64,000 nt of DNA from Mariniflexile sp. TRM1-10 (GTDB lineage: Bacteria; Bacteroidota; Bacteroidia; Flavobacteriales; Flavobacteriaceae): the NCBI RefSeq assembly GCF_003425985.1, contig NZ_CP022985.1, forward strand, positions 2,650,001 to 2,714,000, read 5' to 3'. Both the position numbers and the translations under genes were made by a program. Shown here piece by piece: positions 53,147-62,349 of this stretch (within the stretch, counting starts at the first letter, position 1; every line of letters starts with the position of its first letter). The notes under the pieces were generated by a model. The model had not been told where the DNA came from. It made no database searches and was given only the letters and a program-made list of their open reading frames with translations.

Positions 53147-56134
53147 ATGCAAAACAAAGGACTCGTAAAATTATTTGCCGTTTTGTTTGGTTTGGTAAGT
53201 ATTTACCAATTATCATTCACATTCAAGGCAAATCAAATAGAAAAAACTGCTCAAGAAGTAGCCATTAACAAAATTCCAGAATCTGAGCCAGATTATCGCG
53301 CAAAGCGAAGTATCGAAGAAGCGAATTACTTGCAATCTATAGCTACAGATACTGTATTTAATATTGGTATTGCAAAATTCACATACAATGATGTGAAAGA
53401 AAAAGCCATGAATTTAGGCCTTGATTTAAAAGGTGGTATTAACGTTATTCTTCAGGTTTCTGTAAAAGACATCTTAAAAGGATTGGCTAATAATACTAAA
53501 AATCCTGTATTCAATAAGGCCTTGAATGATGCCGAAACGCTTCAAAAAAATAGTCAAAATACCTATTTAGAAGATTTTTTCATTGCATTTGATAAAATTA
53601 AAGGCGACACCAAATTAGCGTCTCCAGATATATTTTATACCAAAGCTTTAGATGGCGAGATTGAAGGAAACATGTCTGACGATGAAGTTAAAAAAGTCAT
53701 CAGTACAAAAATAGACGAATCTATCGTTTCTGCTTTCGAAGTATTACGTAAACGTATTGATGAGTTTGGTGTAACATCACCAAACATTCAGCGTTTAGGA
53801 TCTTCTGGTCGTATTTTAGTAGAATTACCAGGTGTTAAAGATATTGAACGTGCTACAAGTTTACTTCAAAGTACAGCGCAATTAGAGTTTTGGGATGCTT
53901 ATAAAGGTGAGCTATTTTTCGAATTTTTAGCACAAGCTAACGAGGTTTTAAAAGAAACTGCTGAGGTTGAAAAAGACACGCTTGATACGGAACCTCAAGA
54001 TGAAGAAAATGCAACGGAATCAACGATCGATGCCCTTTTAGGAGAAGCTGCTACCGATTCTACAGCTGTAAAAACAGTTGAGCCACTTATTAGTTTAATT
54101 CGTGGTTATGGTTACCAAGGTGGACCAGTTATTGCACGGTTTGAAATTAAGGATAAAGAAAAAGTTCTTAACTATTTAAACTCACCAAAAGTACGTGCGT
54201 TACTTCCTGCCGAAATGCGTTATGCCAAATTTGCTTTCGGGAAACCAGAAAAAGATAGCGAAATAGTAGATCTATATGCTTTAGTGGGTAATAGAGATAA
54301 CATACCACAATTAAGTGGTGCTGTTGTAACAGATGCACGAAACGATTTTAGTCAAACGAATAAGCCAACGGTATCTATGCAAATGAATGCAAAAGGTGCT
54401 AAAATTTGGGAAGAAATGACTGGTAAAGCATATGCTCAAGGTAGTCAAATAGCCATTGTTTTGGATAACGTTGTGTATTCTGCCCCAGGTGTAACTACAG
54501 GGCCCATTTCTGGTGGAAGTTCAGAAATTTCAGGAAACTTTACATTAAACGAAGCTGTCGATTTAGCCAACGTACTACGTGCGGGTAAATTACCGGCATC
54601 TGCAGATATTATTCAAAGTGAAGTTGTAGGGCCATCATTAGGACAGGAAGCTATTGATAGTGGTAGCATGTCTTTCATGATTGCTTTAGTATTAGTATTG
54701 GTTTGGATGGTGCTTTATTACGGAAAAGCAGGTGGTTTTGCCGATGTTGCCATGATTTTAAATATCTTATTAATCTTTGGTATTTTATCGGGCTTAGGAG
54801 CCGTATTAACCTTGCCAGGTATTGCGGGTATCGTACTTACCATAGGTATGTCGGTGGATGCGAACGTTATTATTTTTGAGCGTATACGTGAGGAAATAGC
54901 CAAAGGTAAAGGACAAAAAGAAGCTATTCAAGACGGATTTAGTAATGCGCTTTCATCTATTATAGATGCCAACATAACGACAGGTCTAACCGCTTTAATT
55001 TTGTTTATTTTCGGTACTGGCCCAATTAAAGGATTTGCTACGACCTTATTAATTGGTATTGGCACCTCTTTATTTACGGCTATTTTTATTACCAGATTGT
55101 TAGTTGATTGGTATGTAAACAAAGGTGGTAAGTTAGAGTTCTCTACACCTCTTACAAAAAATCTATTCAGAAATTTAAGTATCGAATTCTTAAAGAAACG
55201 TAAAATTGCTTACATTATTTCTGGTGCATTTATTTTAGTAAGTTTAGGCTCTTTATTTACAAATAGTTTAGATCAAGGTGTTGATTTTGTTGGAGGTAGA
55301 ACATATCAAGTACGTTTCCCACAAGACGTTAGTGCTTCGGAAATCACCGCTACTTTAGTAGGTGCTTTTGGTAGTGCCGATGCTAAAACATTTGGTGATG
55401 CAAATCAGTTAAAAATCACAACTAAATATAAAGTAAATGAATCTGGTTCTGAAGTTGATGAAGCGATCAGAAAAACGCTTTATACCACATTACAACCACA
55501 TTTGGAAGGTCAGTCTTATGATGATTTTATTAACGAATCTGAAGGTAAGTCAGTTGGTTTAATGAAATACTACAAAGTAAGTCCAACCATTGCTGATGAT
55601 ATTAAGCAAGCATCTTTTTGGGCAATTTTAGGCTCTTTAATTGTAGTGTTCCTTTATATTTTATTGCGTTTCAAGAAATGGCAATTCTCGTTAGGTGCTG
55701 TTGCGGCAGTATTCCATGATGTGCTAATTGTGTTAGGTGTGTTCTCATTAACATACAAGTTTATGCCATTCAGTATGGAAATAGACCAAGCATTTATTGC
55801 GGCGATATTAACGGTTATTGGTTATTCGTTAAACGATACCGTAATTGTGTTCGATAGAATTAGGGAATATGTAAACGAGCACACTACATGGAATTTCGAT
55901 AAAATTGTAGATGTGTCGTTAAGCAGTACCTTAGGAAGAACTTTAAATACATCATTGACCACATTGGTAGTATTATTAGCCATCTTTACTTTTGGTGGGG
56001 ATTCCATAAGAGGCTTTATGTTCGCCTTAATAGTGGGTATTGTAGTAGGTACTTACTCATCGTTATTTATTGCAACACCTTTAATGTACGATACCATAAA
56101 AAGAGGTGAAGACAAAAAGAAAGTAAAAGAATAA
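53147..56134 (+). CDS. secDF: Fused protein translocase subunit SecDF
   Basis: A 995-residue fusion of SecD (residues 1 to about 660) and SecF (about 680-995), the usual form in Bacteroidota. SecD landmarks are LGLDLKGGINVILQVSV, LRKRIDEFGVTSPNIQRLGS and the membrane region MSVDANVIIFERIREEIAKG. SecF landmarks are DQGVDFVGGRTYQVRF and GYSLNDTVIVFDRIREYVNE. It uses the proton-motive force to drive preprotein release at the SecYEG channel. A terminator follows at 56155. Confidence 0.97.
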   Translation: MQNKGLVKLFAVLFGLVSIYQLSFTFKANQIEKTAQEVAINKIPESEPDYRAKRSIEEANYLQSIATDTVFNIGIAKFTYNDVKEKAMNLGLDLKGGINVILQVSVKDILKGLANNTKNPVFNKALNDAETLQKNSQNTYLEDFFIAFDKIKGDTKLASPDIFYTKALDGEIEGNMSDDEVKKVISTKIDESIVSAFEVLRKRIDEFGVTSPNIQRLGSSGRILVELPGVKDIERATSLLQSTAQLEFWDAYKGELFFEFLAQANEVLKETAEVEKDTLDTEPQDEENATESTIDALLGEAATDSTAVKTVEPLISLIRGYGYQGGPVIARFEIKDKEKVLNYLNSPKVRALLPAEMRYAKFAFGKPEKDSEIVDLYALVGNRDNIPQLSGAVVTDARNDFSQTNKPTVSMQMNAKGAKIWEEMTGKAYAQGSQIAIVLDNVVYSAPGVTTGPISGGSSEISGNFTLNEAVDLANVLRAGKLPASADIIQSEVVGPSLGQEAIDSGSMSFMIALVLVLVWMVLYYGKAGGFADVAMILNILLIFGILSGLGAVLTLPGIAGIVLTIGMSVDANVIIFERIREEIAKGKGQKEAIQDGFSNALSSIIDANITTGLTALILFIFGTGPIKGFATTLLIGIGTSLFTAIFITRLLVDWYVNKGGKLEFSTPLTKNLFRNLSIEFLKKRKIAYIISGAFILVSLGSLFTNSLDQGVDFVGGRTYQVRFPQDVSASEITATLVGAFGSADAKTFGDANQLKITTKYKVNESGSEVDEAIRKTLYTTLQPHLEGQSYDDFINESEGKSVGLMKYYKVSPTIADDIKQASFWAILGSLIVVFLYILLRFKKWQFSLGAVAAVFHDVLIVLGVFSLTYKFMPFSMEIDQAFIAAILTVIGYSLNDTVIVFDRIREYVNEHTTWNFDKIVDVSLSSTLGRTLNTSLTTLVVLLAIFTFGGDSIRGFMFALIVGIVVGTYSSLFIATPLMYDTIKRGEDKKKVKE

Positions 56135-56154
56135 CTTAATAAAATAATTTCTCG

Positions 56155-56192
56155 AAAAAGCCTATCAGCATTATGTTGGTAGGCTTTTTTTT
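56155..56192 (+). terminator. Rho-independent terminator after secDF
   Basis: Stem AAAAGCCTA/TAGGCTTTT extended with wobble pairs over an 8-base loop and a long T-tract. Confidence 0.8.
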
Positions 56193-56300
56193 GTTAGTTT
56201 TAAATAAGCCATATTTTGCTTATAATCGTATATACAACAAACAACTAAATTATATACTTTTGGTAAAGATTTTAATCATTCAAAATCATATGTATTTCCT

Positions 56301-57596
56301 GTGAAAACACAACAACCCTTGAGCAAAAAGTTTCTTTTTGTATCGCGCTGGGGCGAATCTTTAGATATTATAAATACAATTAAATTAGAAGGCCACGATG
56401 TTAAAATGTTTATTGAAGACAAGGGCTCTAAAGAAATTGGCTATGGCTTTGTTAACAAAGTAACGCAGTGGAAGAAACACATCGATTGGGCTGATATTAT
56501 TGTTTTCGATTATACCGGCTATGGTAAAATGGCAAGTGAATTAAGAGCAGCAGGAAAATTGGTGATTGGTGGTACCGAATACACCGATAAGTTAGAGTTG
56601 GATAGAAATTTTGGACAGGCTGAATTACAAAAACATAAAATTAAGGTCATTCCGTCTAAAGAGTTTACATCTTTTAACGATGCTATCAAGTATATTGAAG
56701 CCAACCCAAATACTTATGTCATTAAGCCTTGTGGCGAAACCCAAGAGCTTAAACAACTCTTGTTTGTAGGGAGTGATGATGAAGGTTTGGATGCCATTCG
56801 GGTTTTAAAAGCTTATGAAAAATCATGGGGTAACGATTTTGGGAATTTTCAATTGCAACGAAGGGTAAAAGGTGTTGAAGTATCTATTGCTGCATTTTTT
56901 AATGGAAACGAGTTTATTTATCCTATTAACATCACTTTCGAACATAAAAAACTATTCCCAAAAGAACTAGGTGTTTCAACGGGTGAAATGGGAACCAGTA
57001 TGTTTTGGACCAAAGATTCACCAATTTTTGAAGCCACTTTATTGAAGTTTCAAAGTACACTCGCTAAACATCACTTTATAGGGCATATCGATATTAACTG
57101 TATTGTAAACGGTAATGGTATTTATCCGTTAGAGTTTACATCTCGGTTTGGATATCCGCAAATCTTTATTCAACGTGCGGGAATTAACGAACCTATGGGC
57201 GAATTATTTTTAAAATTGGCAGCAAAAAAGCAATTCAAAATCAATGTAAAAAAAGGGTTTCAGGTAGGTGCTTTTATTGTTGTGCCGCCGTTTCCGTATG
57301 ACGACAAAAAAACATTCAACCTATTTTCCAAAGATGCCGTGGTCGTATTTAAGAAAAACGGAAAAGAAGGTGTGCACCCCATGCATTTAAAAAAAGTGAA
57401 CGATGAATGGTTAATTACAGGTAATACAGGCATTGCCGTTTTAGTTACGGGTGTTGGAAATACCATGAAAGATGCCCAAAAGATGATGTATAATAGAATT
57501 AGTAACGTGATCATCAATAACGGGTATTACAGAACTGATATTGGCGATCGTTGGACTGAAGATTCCGATAAACTTTGGTCGTGGGGTTTACTGTAA
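56301..57596 (+). CDS. ATP-grasp enzyme, PurD-like
   Basis: A 431-residue protein starting at a GTG (56301); the nearby ATG at 56290 runs into a stop codon after four codons, so GTG is the best choice. It has an N-terminal GARS-like Rossmann region (LFVSRWGESLDIINTIKLEG, WADIIVFDYTGYGKMASELR), an ATP-grasp core (VIKPCGETQELKQLLFVGSD, IGHIDINCIVNGNGIYPLEF) and a C-terminal GARS-C-like part. It resembles phosphoribosylamine-glycine ligase but is diverged and not near purine genes, so it may ligate another substrate. Confidence 0.7.
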   Translation: MKTQQPLSKKFLFVSRWGESLDIINTIKLEGHDVKMFIEDKGSKEIGYGFVNKVTQWKKHIDWADIIVFDYTGYGKMASELRAAGKLVIGGTEYTDKLELDRNFGQAELQKHKIKVIPSKEFTSFNDAIKYIEANPNTYVIKPCGETQELKQLLFVGSDDEGLDAIRVLKAYEKSWGNDFGNFQLQRRVKGVEVSIAAFFNGNEFIYPINITFEHKKLFPKELGVSTGEMGTSMFWTKDSPIFEATLLKFQSTLAKHHFIGHIDINCIVNGNGIYPLEFTSRFGYPQIFIQRAGINEPMGELFLKLAAKKQFKINVKKGFQVGAFIVVPPFPYDDKKTFNLFSKDAVVVFKKNGKEGVHPMHLKKVNDEWLITGNTGIAVLVTGVGNTMKDAQKMMYNRISNVIINNGYYRTDIGDRWTEDSDKLWSWGLL

Positions 57597-57664
57597 CTGT
57601 GTCACCTTGAGCGCAGTCGAAAGGTACTTGTTTTTCATCCAATTCATTTTTAATATATTCATAA

Positions 57665-58111
57665 ATGATTTTTAAAGTCTGTACAGATATTTCCGAATTT
57701 TTTAAAATACTGCCCGAGGATTGGCAAGATGGCATCGTGCCTTTTTGGGAACGTTATAAAGAAACCACTAAATGTTATGTGTTTTTAGATAGTAACCAAA
57801 TCATTGCTGGTGGTTTGGTGTTTTCAACCTGCCCTCCCGATATGTTGTATGCTGAAGCTGAATCGAACACTTGGCTTCATAAAGGCTATCAATATTTAGG
57901 TTTTATTTTTGTTATAGAAGAAAGAAGGCAACAAAATTTGGGCTCACTTTGGTTAAGTGAATTAAAAGCGATGCATCCAAAACAAAACTATTGGCTAACT
58001 ATTGAAGATTTAAAATTAGATGCCTTTTATGTGAAAAACGGTTTTCAACGTAAAAAATGTTTATATAATAATGGGGTAGAAGAAGGGCTTTATGTTTTTG
58101 AAGCTACATGA
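57665..58111 (+). CDS. GNAT-family N-acetyltransferase
   Basis: A 148-residue protein with the GNAT core (SNQIIAGGLVFSTCPPDMLY, FIFVIEERRQQNLGSLWLSE, LKLDAFYVKNGFQRKKCLYN). The R-x-x-G-x-G loop is diverged to R-R-Q-Q-N-L-G. It follows the ATP-grasp gene by 68 bases, across a GAGC-type repeat. The acceptor is unknown. Confidence 0.75.
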   Translation: MIFKVCTDISEFFKILPEDWQDGIVPFWERYKETTKCYVFLDSNQIIAGGLVFSTCPPDMLYAEAESNTWLHKGYQYLGFIFVIEERRQQNLGSLWLSELKAMHPKQNYWLTIEDLKLDAFYVKNGFQRKKCLYNNGVEEGLYVFEAT

Positions 58112-58229
58112 TGATTGAACTATTAACAAATACTTGCTATCTAAGTTTTAATTATTGCTTAGTAGTTGTAACTTTGAGATTATAAAATGAGATAGTGAAA
58201 CTTCCATAATGAGGTCTCGATACAAAAAG

Positions 58230-58381
58230 GGAATGATTATATAGGATGTTCCGTGACCATTGAAAAAACAATAGATACAAGTACATGAAACATCCGTGGA
58301 AAAATTTTACCTCCCAAGGGAATGATTAAACAGGATGTTCCATGTGACCATTGAAAAAATAATAGATATAAGCACATGAAA
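58230..58381 (+). repeat. Duplicated leader repeat with micro-ORF before yaaA
   Basis: Two copies of a unit reading GGGAATGATT...AGGATGTTCC...GTGACCATTG, an A-rich stretch, then ATGAAAC. The first copy ends at the micro-ORF ATG (58285; MKHPWKNFTSQGND, 58285-58329); the second ends exactly at the yaaA start (58376). The same unit lies at about 3227-3288 before another gene. Confidence 0.6.
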
Positions 58382-59134
58382 CTAGTATTGTCACCAGCAA
58401 AGTCACTCGATTTTGAAACTAAGTTACCCACAACACAATATACCGAGCCGCAGTTTTTAGACCAATCGGAACGTATAAATAAATTGCTTAAAAAGAAATC
58501 GGCCAAAAGTTTATCGAAACTTATGGGTATTTCCGATACTTTGGGACAGTTAAATTATCAGCGTAACCAAGAGTGGCAATTACCTTTTACACCAGACAAT
58601 GCAAGACCTGCCATGTATGCCTTTAGTGGCGAGGTTTACAGAGGATTGGACGCCTATACCATTTCAAAAGAAAAAATAGAAACGGTACAGGATACAGTGC
58701 GTATTATTTCAGGTTTATACGGTTTGCTTAGGCCTTTGGACTTAATTCAACCTTACCGATTGGAAATGGGAACCAAATTCCCTGTTGGAAAAAACAAAAA
58801 CCTATATGCCTTTTGGCAGAAAACCATTGCTAAAGCTTTAAATGAAGAATTGGAAGACGGTGAGTTATTCTTAAACTTAGCCAGCAACGAATACTTTAAA
58901 GCCATCGATGCTAAAGCGTTAAAAGTACCCGTAATTACTGCAAATTTTAAAGATTTTAAAAATGGCGAATATAAAATGATTATGACGTTTGCTAAACAAG
59001 CCCGAGGCTTCATGGCGAGATACGTTATAGATACCAATGCAAAAACAGTTGATGCTATTAAGGCTTTTAATTATGAAGGGTATAATTTCAGTGAACCTAT
59101 GTCAACCGACACAGAATTGGTTTTTATAAGATAA
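58376..59134 (+). CDS. yaaA: Peroxide-stress protein YaaA (UPF0246)
   Basis: A 252-residue protein matching YaaA throughout: MKLVLSPAKSLDFETKLPTT, PAMYAFSGEVYRGLDAYTIS, IISGLYGLLRPLDLIQPYRL and NLASNEYFKAI. In E. coli YaaA limits free iron and oxidative DNA damage during H2O2 stress. The TPR gene begins 3 bases after its stop. Its start is fixed by the repeat that ends on this ATG. Confidence 0.95.
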   Translation: MKLVLSPAKSLDFETKLPTTQYTEPQFLDQSERINKLLKKKSAKSLSKLMGISDTLGQLNYQRNQEWQLPFTPDNARPAMYAFSGEVYRGLDAYTISKEKIETVQDTVRIISGLYGLLRPLDLIQPYRLEMGTKFPVGKNKNLYAFWQKTIAKALNEELEDGELFLNLASNEYFKAIDAKALKVPVITANFKDFKNGEYKMIMTFAKQARGFMARYVIDTNAKTVDAIKAFNYEGYNFSEPMSTDTELVFIR

Positions 59135-59137
59135 GTT

Positions 59138-59866
59138 ATGCCATACTATTTAATTCTATTACTTCAAGGTTACTGTATTTATCACGCGTATAAACACAGA
59201 AGCCCATACTACTGGTATTTTTTAATCATGTTTATCCCCGTTATAGGCTGTATTATTTACTTAATAACCCAAGTTTATAATAAACGTGATGCAGAAAAAA
59301 TTCAAGAGGAGATCGTATCGGTTATCAATCCAACAAAAAAAATTAAGGATTTGGAAAAACGCCTTCAATTTACAGAGACTTATCAAAACAGGGTTAATTT
59401 AGCCGATGCTTTATGGGATCTTAAGGATTATAAAAATGCAATACCACATTATTTAGAGGCCTTAGAAGACAGTTCCCAGAATGATTTTTATGTTACTAAT
59501 AAATTAATAGAAGCATATTATGGTATTGAAGATTATAGTAGCGTCATTCTATATGCAGAAAAAATTCAAAATCAATTTGAGTTTAAAAAATCGAGAGCGC
59601 AATTTTTATATGGATTGGCTTTAGAAAAGTTAGATAATTTTGAAGAGGCAGAGTCAAATTTAAGGCAAATTGATGTTCGTTATTCCTTTTATAATGAACG
59701 TTTAACACTCGCAAAATTTTTAATAAGCAGAGATAAAACGCCCGATGCTAAAGAGATACTAGAAGAAATAAGGATTGAATCCCAAAACATGACGCGTCCC
59801 AATAAACGCATTTACCGAGCCACTATAGAAGAGGTTGAAAAACTCTTGGGAGAACTTAATCAATAG
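59138..59866 (+). CDS. Membrane-anchored TPR protein, hypothetical
   Basis: A 242-residue protein with two N-terminal hydrophobic segments (LILLLQGYCIYHAY and YWYFLIMFIPVIGCIIYLIT; the second resembles a PLDc-N-type anchor). The rest is a TPR/alpha-solenoid domain (RVNLADALWDLKDYKNAIPH, FYVTNKLIEAYYGIEDYSSV, AQFLYGLALEKLDNFEEAES). It is translationally close to yaaA. The function is unknown. Confidence 0.75.
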   Translation: MPYYLILLLQGYCIYHAYKHRSPYYWYFLIMFIPVIGCIIYLITQVYNKRDAEKIQEEIVSVINPTKKIKDLEKRLQFTETYQNRVNLADALWDLKDYKNAIPHYLEALEDSSQNDFYVTNKLIEAYYGIEDYSSVILYAEKIQNQFEFKKSRAQFLYGLALEKLDNFEEAESNLRQIDVRYSFYNERLTLAKFLISRDKTPDAKEILEEIRIESQNMTRPNKRIYRATIEEVEKLLGELNQ

Positions 59867-59869
59867 TCA

Positions 59870-60004
59870 TTATCTTGCAATGGCTTTTTTATCAATGCTG
59901 ATTTTGGTTTCAACGGATGGTTTCTTTTTTATTCTAGGGCGTCTAACGCCAAAAGTGCCTCTGTTTATTTTACCCCGTTTTGTTTTTTTATCTCCTTTTC
60001 CCAT
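59870..60004 (-). CDS. 30S ribosomal protein THX (bTHX) type
   Basis: A 44-residue, very basic protein beginning MGKGDKKTKRGKINRGTFGV, the signature of the small ribosomal protein THX that binds in the head of the 30S subunit in Thermus and is found in many Bacteroidota. The ATG at 60004 is chosen; the longer open frame upstream runs through repeat R4 and is not coding. It is convergent with the TPR gene. Confidence 0.85.
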   Translation of the reverse strand: MGKGDKKTKRGKINRGTFGVRRPRIKKKPSVETKISIDKKAIAR

Positions 60005-60020
60005 AATTCTATGTATTTTT

Positions 60021-60128
60021 AATCTAAATAATTCCCCGAAGGCTCTGCCTCGGGGCATCCAATTCACCGTTCCTTTGGAGCGGTCAGAACTGCCCGAAAA
60101 GACAGTTCTAGGTAAAATACAAAATTTC
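60021..60128 (+). repeat. Structured dispersed repeat, short copy R4
   Basis: Begins AATCTAAATAATTCCCCGAAGG as R3 does. Hairpins CCCCGAaGGC/GCCTCGGGG, ACCGtTCC/GGaGCGGT and AGAACTG/cAGTTCT are kept; the second shows paired substitutions relative to R1/R3 (ACCTCTCC/GGAGAGGT), so the structure is preserved although the sequence differs. It abuts the 5' end of the UDG-like gene. Confidence 0.6.
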
Positions 60129-60145
60129 ATAATAAAATCAAAGTA

Positions 60146-60829
60146 AAGCTGTTTAAACATAAGCATCCATATCAACCATTTATACAAACAGATACTACCA
60201 AATTAATTGTAGGTACACTGCCGCCTCCACGTTTTTCAATGGGTGAACTTTTAGAAAAGGATGTCGATTTTTGTTATGGAAGTTATTATAATTCACTATG
60301 GTTGTATATTGATAAAATTTACAATCTCAATTTAAAATATAACAATTCCCAAGAAGCAATAGATGAACGCAAAGCATTTCTAATGGCCCATAAAATTGGT
60401 GTTTGTGATATTGTTGAAAGTTGCGAACGCGATAAAATTGATGCATCCGATTTGGGGATGAAAAACATAAAACTAAGAAATTTAATAGGGTATTTAAAAA
60501 CATTTCCAAACATTGATACGCTTTTATTTACGGGTGGAAACAGTAAAAATGGCCCTGAATATTTCTTTAGAAAGCATCTTAAAGACTTTGGTTTAAAGTT
60601 AGAAGTTGTTTCGTCTGAAGTGCCTCGAATTCATCAATTTGAATTACCAAATGGCTTGAATGCAGTTGGAGCTTCCACAAGAACCATTAAAACGGTATCA
60701 CTGACTTCGGGTTCTGGTGCTGCCAATATTTCAATAAGTAAGCTGCCATCATACAAACAGTTAAAGGCTGAAAACCCGAAATTTACCACTTTCGATTTCA
60801 GGGTGATGCAGTATAAAGAATTTTTATAG
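60146..60829 (+). CDS. Uracil-DNA-glycosylase-superfamily protein with unclear start
   Basis: The first ATG (60239) gives 196 residues, but in-frame sequence upstream is strongly protein-like (KLFKHKHPYQPFIQTDTTKL, IVGTLPPPRFSMGELLEKDV) and includes a GTLPPPR motif expected near the active site of this UDG-like family. The frame is open back to 60116, yet no ATG, GTG or TTG occurs before 60239; the codon where Met would be expected is GTA. Repeat R4 ends just upstream (60128). The start may be non-canonical or destroyed. Downstream motifs LLFTGGNSKNGPEYFFR and VGASTRTIKTVSLTSGSGAA fit the family. Confidence 0.65.
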   Translation, partial: KLFKHKHPYQPFIQTDTTKLIVGTLPPPRFSMGELLEKDVDFCYGSYYNSLWLYIDKIYNLNLKYNNSQEAIDERKAFLMAHKIGVCDIVESCERDKIDASDLGMKNIKLRNLIGYLKTFPNIDTLLFTGGNSKNGPEYFFRKHLKDFGLKLEVVSSEVPRIHQFELPNGLNAVGASTRTIKTVSLTSGSGAANISISKLPSYKQLKAENPKFTTFDFRVMQYKEFL

Positions 60830-60837
60830 GTATGTTT

Positions 60838-60951
60838 TACTGTGTTATAATGACCTTGAATTTAGATTGTAAACAACTTCCATAAAAAATGAACGCCCTT
60901 AAAAGGACGTATTTATATCTTATTTTTATGAAATTACGGGCTTGTGAAACA
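60838..60951 (+). repeat. Right-end fragment of the IS-like element (copy A)
   Basis: Corresponds to the last ~115 bases of the elements at 61934 and 63595: gttataatgaccttgaatt, the hairpin CGCCCTTaaAAGGaCG, TTATATCTT, and TTACGGGCTTGTG with the terminal TTGTGaAACA. The rest of the element is absent. It is directly downstream of the PLD-like gene on the minus strand. Confidence 0.6.
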
Positions 60952-60985
60952 GTTGCCGGTGTCTAGTTATTGGCAGTAGCATTTT

Positions 60986-61747
60986 TTAATTAATAGGTTC
61001 TTTATATAATTCCTTTCCCCAATACTGAATATCTCTTTCAGGTAAATTTGAATGATTCAACAGTTGGTAAAGCTCTTCTTTAATTTCTTTTATTGCATTT
61101 GGGTCGGTTGTTCTTATTCTTGTTTCATAGTTGTGTTTTGTTCCGCTTGCTGTAAAGTTTAATGAACCTAAATAAGCAATTTGGTCATCTATCAAATAAA
61201 TTTTTGCGTGAATAAAAGTGTCGCTCAAATCTGTCGTATCTGGTGACATATATACTTTGAAAGGAAAAAGTTGTGAATACCAATATGAGTAAATTCTTTT
61301 GTTCTTGATTTTGTTTTTATAAAACTTTATGATAATAAATATTATAACAATAGGAATTAGTCCGAAAGCAACTTTTATGTCTCTGAATAAATATGATATT
61401 CCAATTAATATTGCTAAAAGTCCAAAGGTTATGTATGTTAGAATTTTTGAAACATCTTTCCATTTTTCTCGCTTTTCAAATGCTTTTTTGTCCGTTTCCC
61501 TATTTTGTATGATGAGTTGATGAATATTTCTTTCGTAGTTTCCATAAAAATCTTCAATGTTGTCTGTAGTAATCAATACAACATCTAAATTTTGTTTTCT
61601 TAAGCTTATTAACTCGGAGATTAAAAATGGAGAAAGATATGGAGAAACAATTTTTATTGACTTTTTTGCATTCCGAATATCATTTAGGAGCTTTTTTCCT
61701 GCACCTTTTCCGATATAAATATCACAATTTGCTCCGTTGTAAAACAT
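60986..61747 (-). CDS. Phospholipase-D-like protein with two central membrane helices
   Basis: A 253-residue protein. The N-terminus (DIYIGKGAGKKLLNDIRNAK, KSIKIVSPYLSPFLISELIS) is a PLD-family beta-alpha start. Two adjacent hydrophobic helices lie at about 107-145 (ILTYITFGLLAILIGISYLF, VAFGLIPIVIIFIII). A single complete HKD motif follows (IHAKIYLIDDQIAYLGSLNF). The topology, with one HKD motif and a membrane hairpin inserted before it, is unusual and would need dimerisation for a complete PLD site. The function is unknown; an effector role is speculative. Confidence 0.75.
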   Translation of the reverse strand: MFYNGANCDIYIGKGAGKKLLNDIRNAKKSIKIVSPYLSPFLISELISLRKQNLDVVLITTDNIEDFYGNYERNIHQLIIQNRETDKKAFEKREKWKDVSKILTYITFGLLAILIGISYLFRDIKVAFGLIPIVIIFIIIKFYKNKIKNKRIYSYWYSQLFPFKVYMSPDTTDLSDTFIHAKIYLIDDQIAYLGSLNFTASGTKHNYETRIRTTDPNAIKEIKEELYQLLNHSNLPERDIQYWGKELYKEPIN

Positions 61748-61859
61748 TCAATCTTTTATTTTTTTCTTTGTAAGTTTCAATTGCTGCCGGTTTCTTATAT
61801 CGATGCCAACGTTCTTGTATATGAGTTGTGGCGTATCTAGTCACGAACCTTTCCAAATA

Positions 61860-61933
61860 AAAACTGGCTTTGGGAAATCCGCAGGATTTTCCGAGTAGGT
61901 GAGAACCAAGTAATTATTTTTACACGTTATGCC
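61860..61933. repeat. Cassette-like spacer adjoining element copy B
   Basis: Contains AAATAAAAACTGGCtttggGAAAATCC-like words with an inverted GGAAATCCGCAGGATTTTCC hairpin, and ends acacgttatgcc. A related block precedes element copy C (63515-63594; caaataaaaactgg, AAAATCCGCAAGGATTTT, acggtgtgcc). Confidence 0.5.
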
Positions 61934-62328
61934 TGTTGCACAACTCTTCAAATATAATTTAAAATTTTAATACTTGCATGAAACTTCTTATTTTTAAGCA
62001 TGCAAGGCAAAAATAATACCAAGAGAAGCTGTTCAGTCAATTTCAGTTAAGTATTTGTCTGAATACAATTTGAAGATCACTATTTACGTCCACAAGATAA
62101 GGTTGTTCCGCTCAAAAAAGTATTCTACGAAACGAAGAACCACACCAAAAAGAAAGAATGTCGGGCATCAAAGAAAGCCTGTGTCGATCCCCCGATACGA
62201 ACCCTGTGCTTAGTGTTTTGCAGCGTTATAATTACCTTGAATTTAATTGTAAATACTTCCATAAAAACAAACGCCCTTAAAAAGGCGCATTTATATCTTG
62301 TTTTATAAAATTATGGGCTTGTGCAACA
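61934..62328 (+). mobile_element. Decayed, internally deleted IS-like element (copy B; IS1182-type remnants)
   Basis: A 395-bp non-coding element with 10-bp terminal inverted repeats TGTTGCACAA/TTGTGCAACA. Inside, in broken frames on the plus strand, are MQGK-like and KLFSQFQLS fragments, then HYLRPQDKVVPLKKVFYETK and ECRASKKACVDPPIRTLCLV. These resemble the start and the Cys-rich C-terminal region of IS1182-type transposases joined by a large deletion; the family call is from memory. A second full copy is at 63595-63993. Confidence 0.5.
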
Positions 62329-62349
62329 GCTACCGGTGTGTGCAGTTTT

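Noticed and set aside
60005..60187. Long N-terminal extension of the THX protein
   Set aside because: It passes through structured repeat R4 and lacks protein features; the 44-residue form matches THX.
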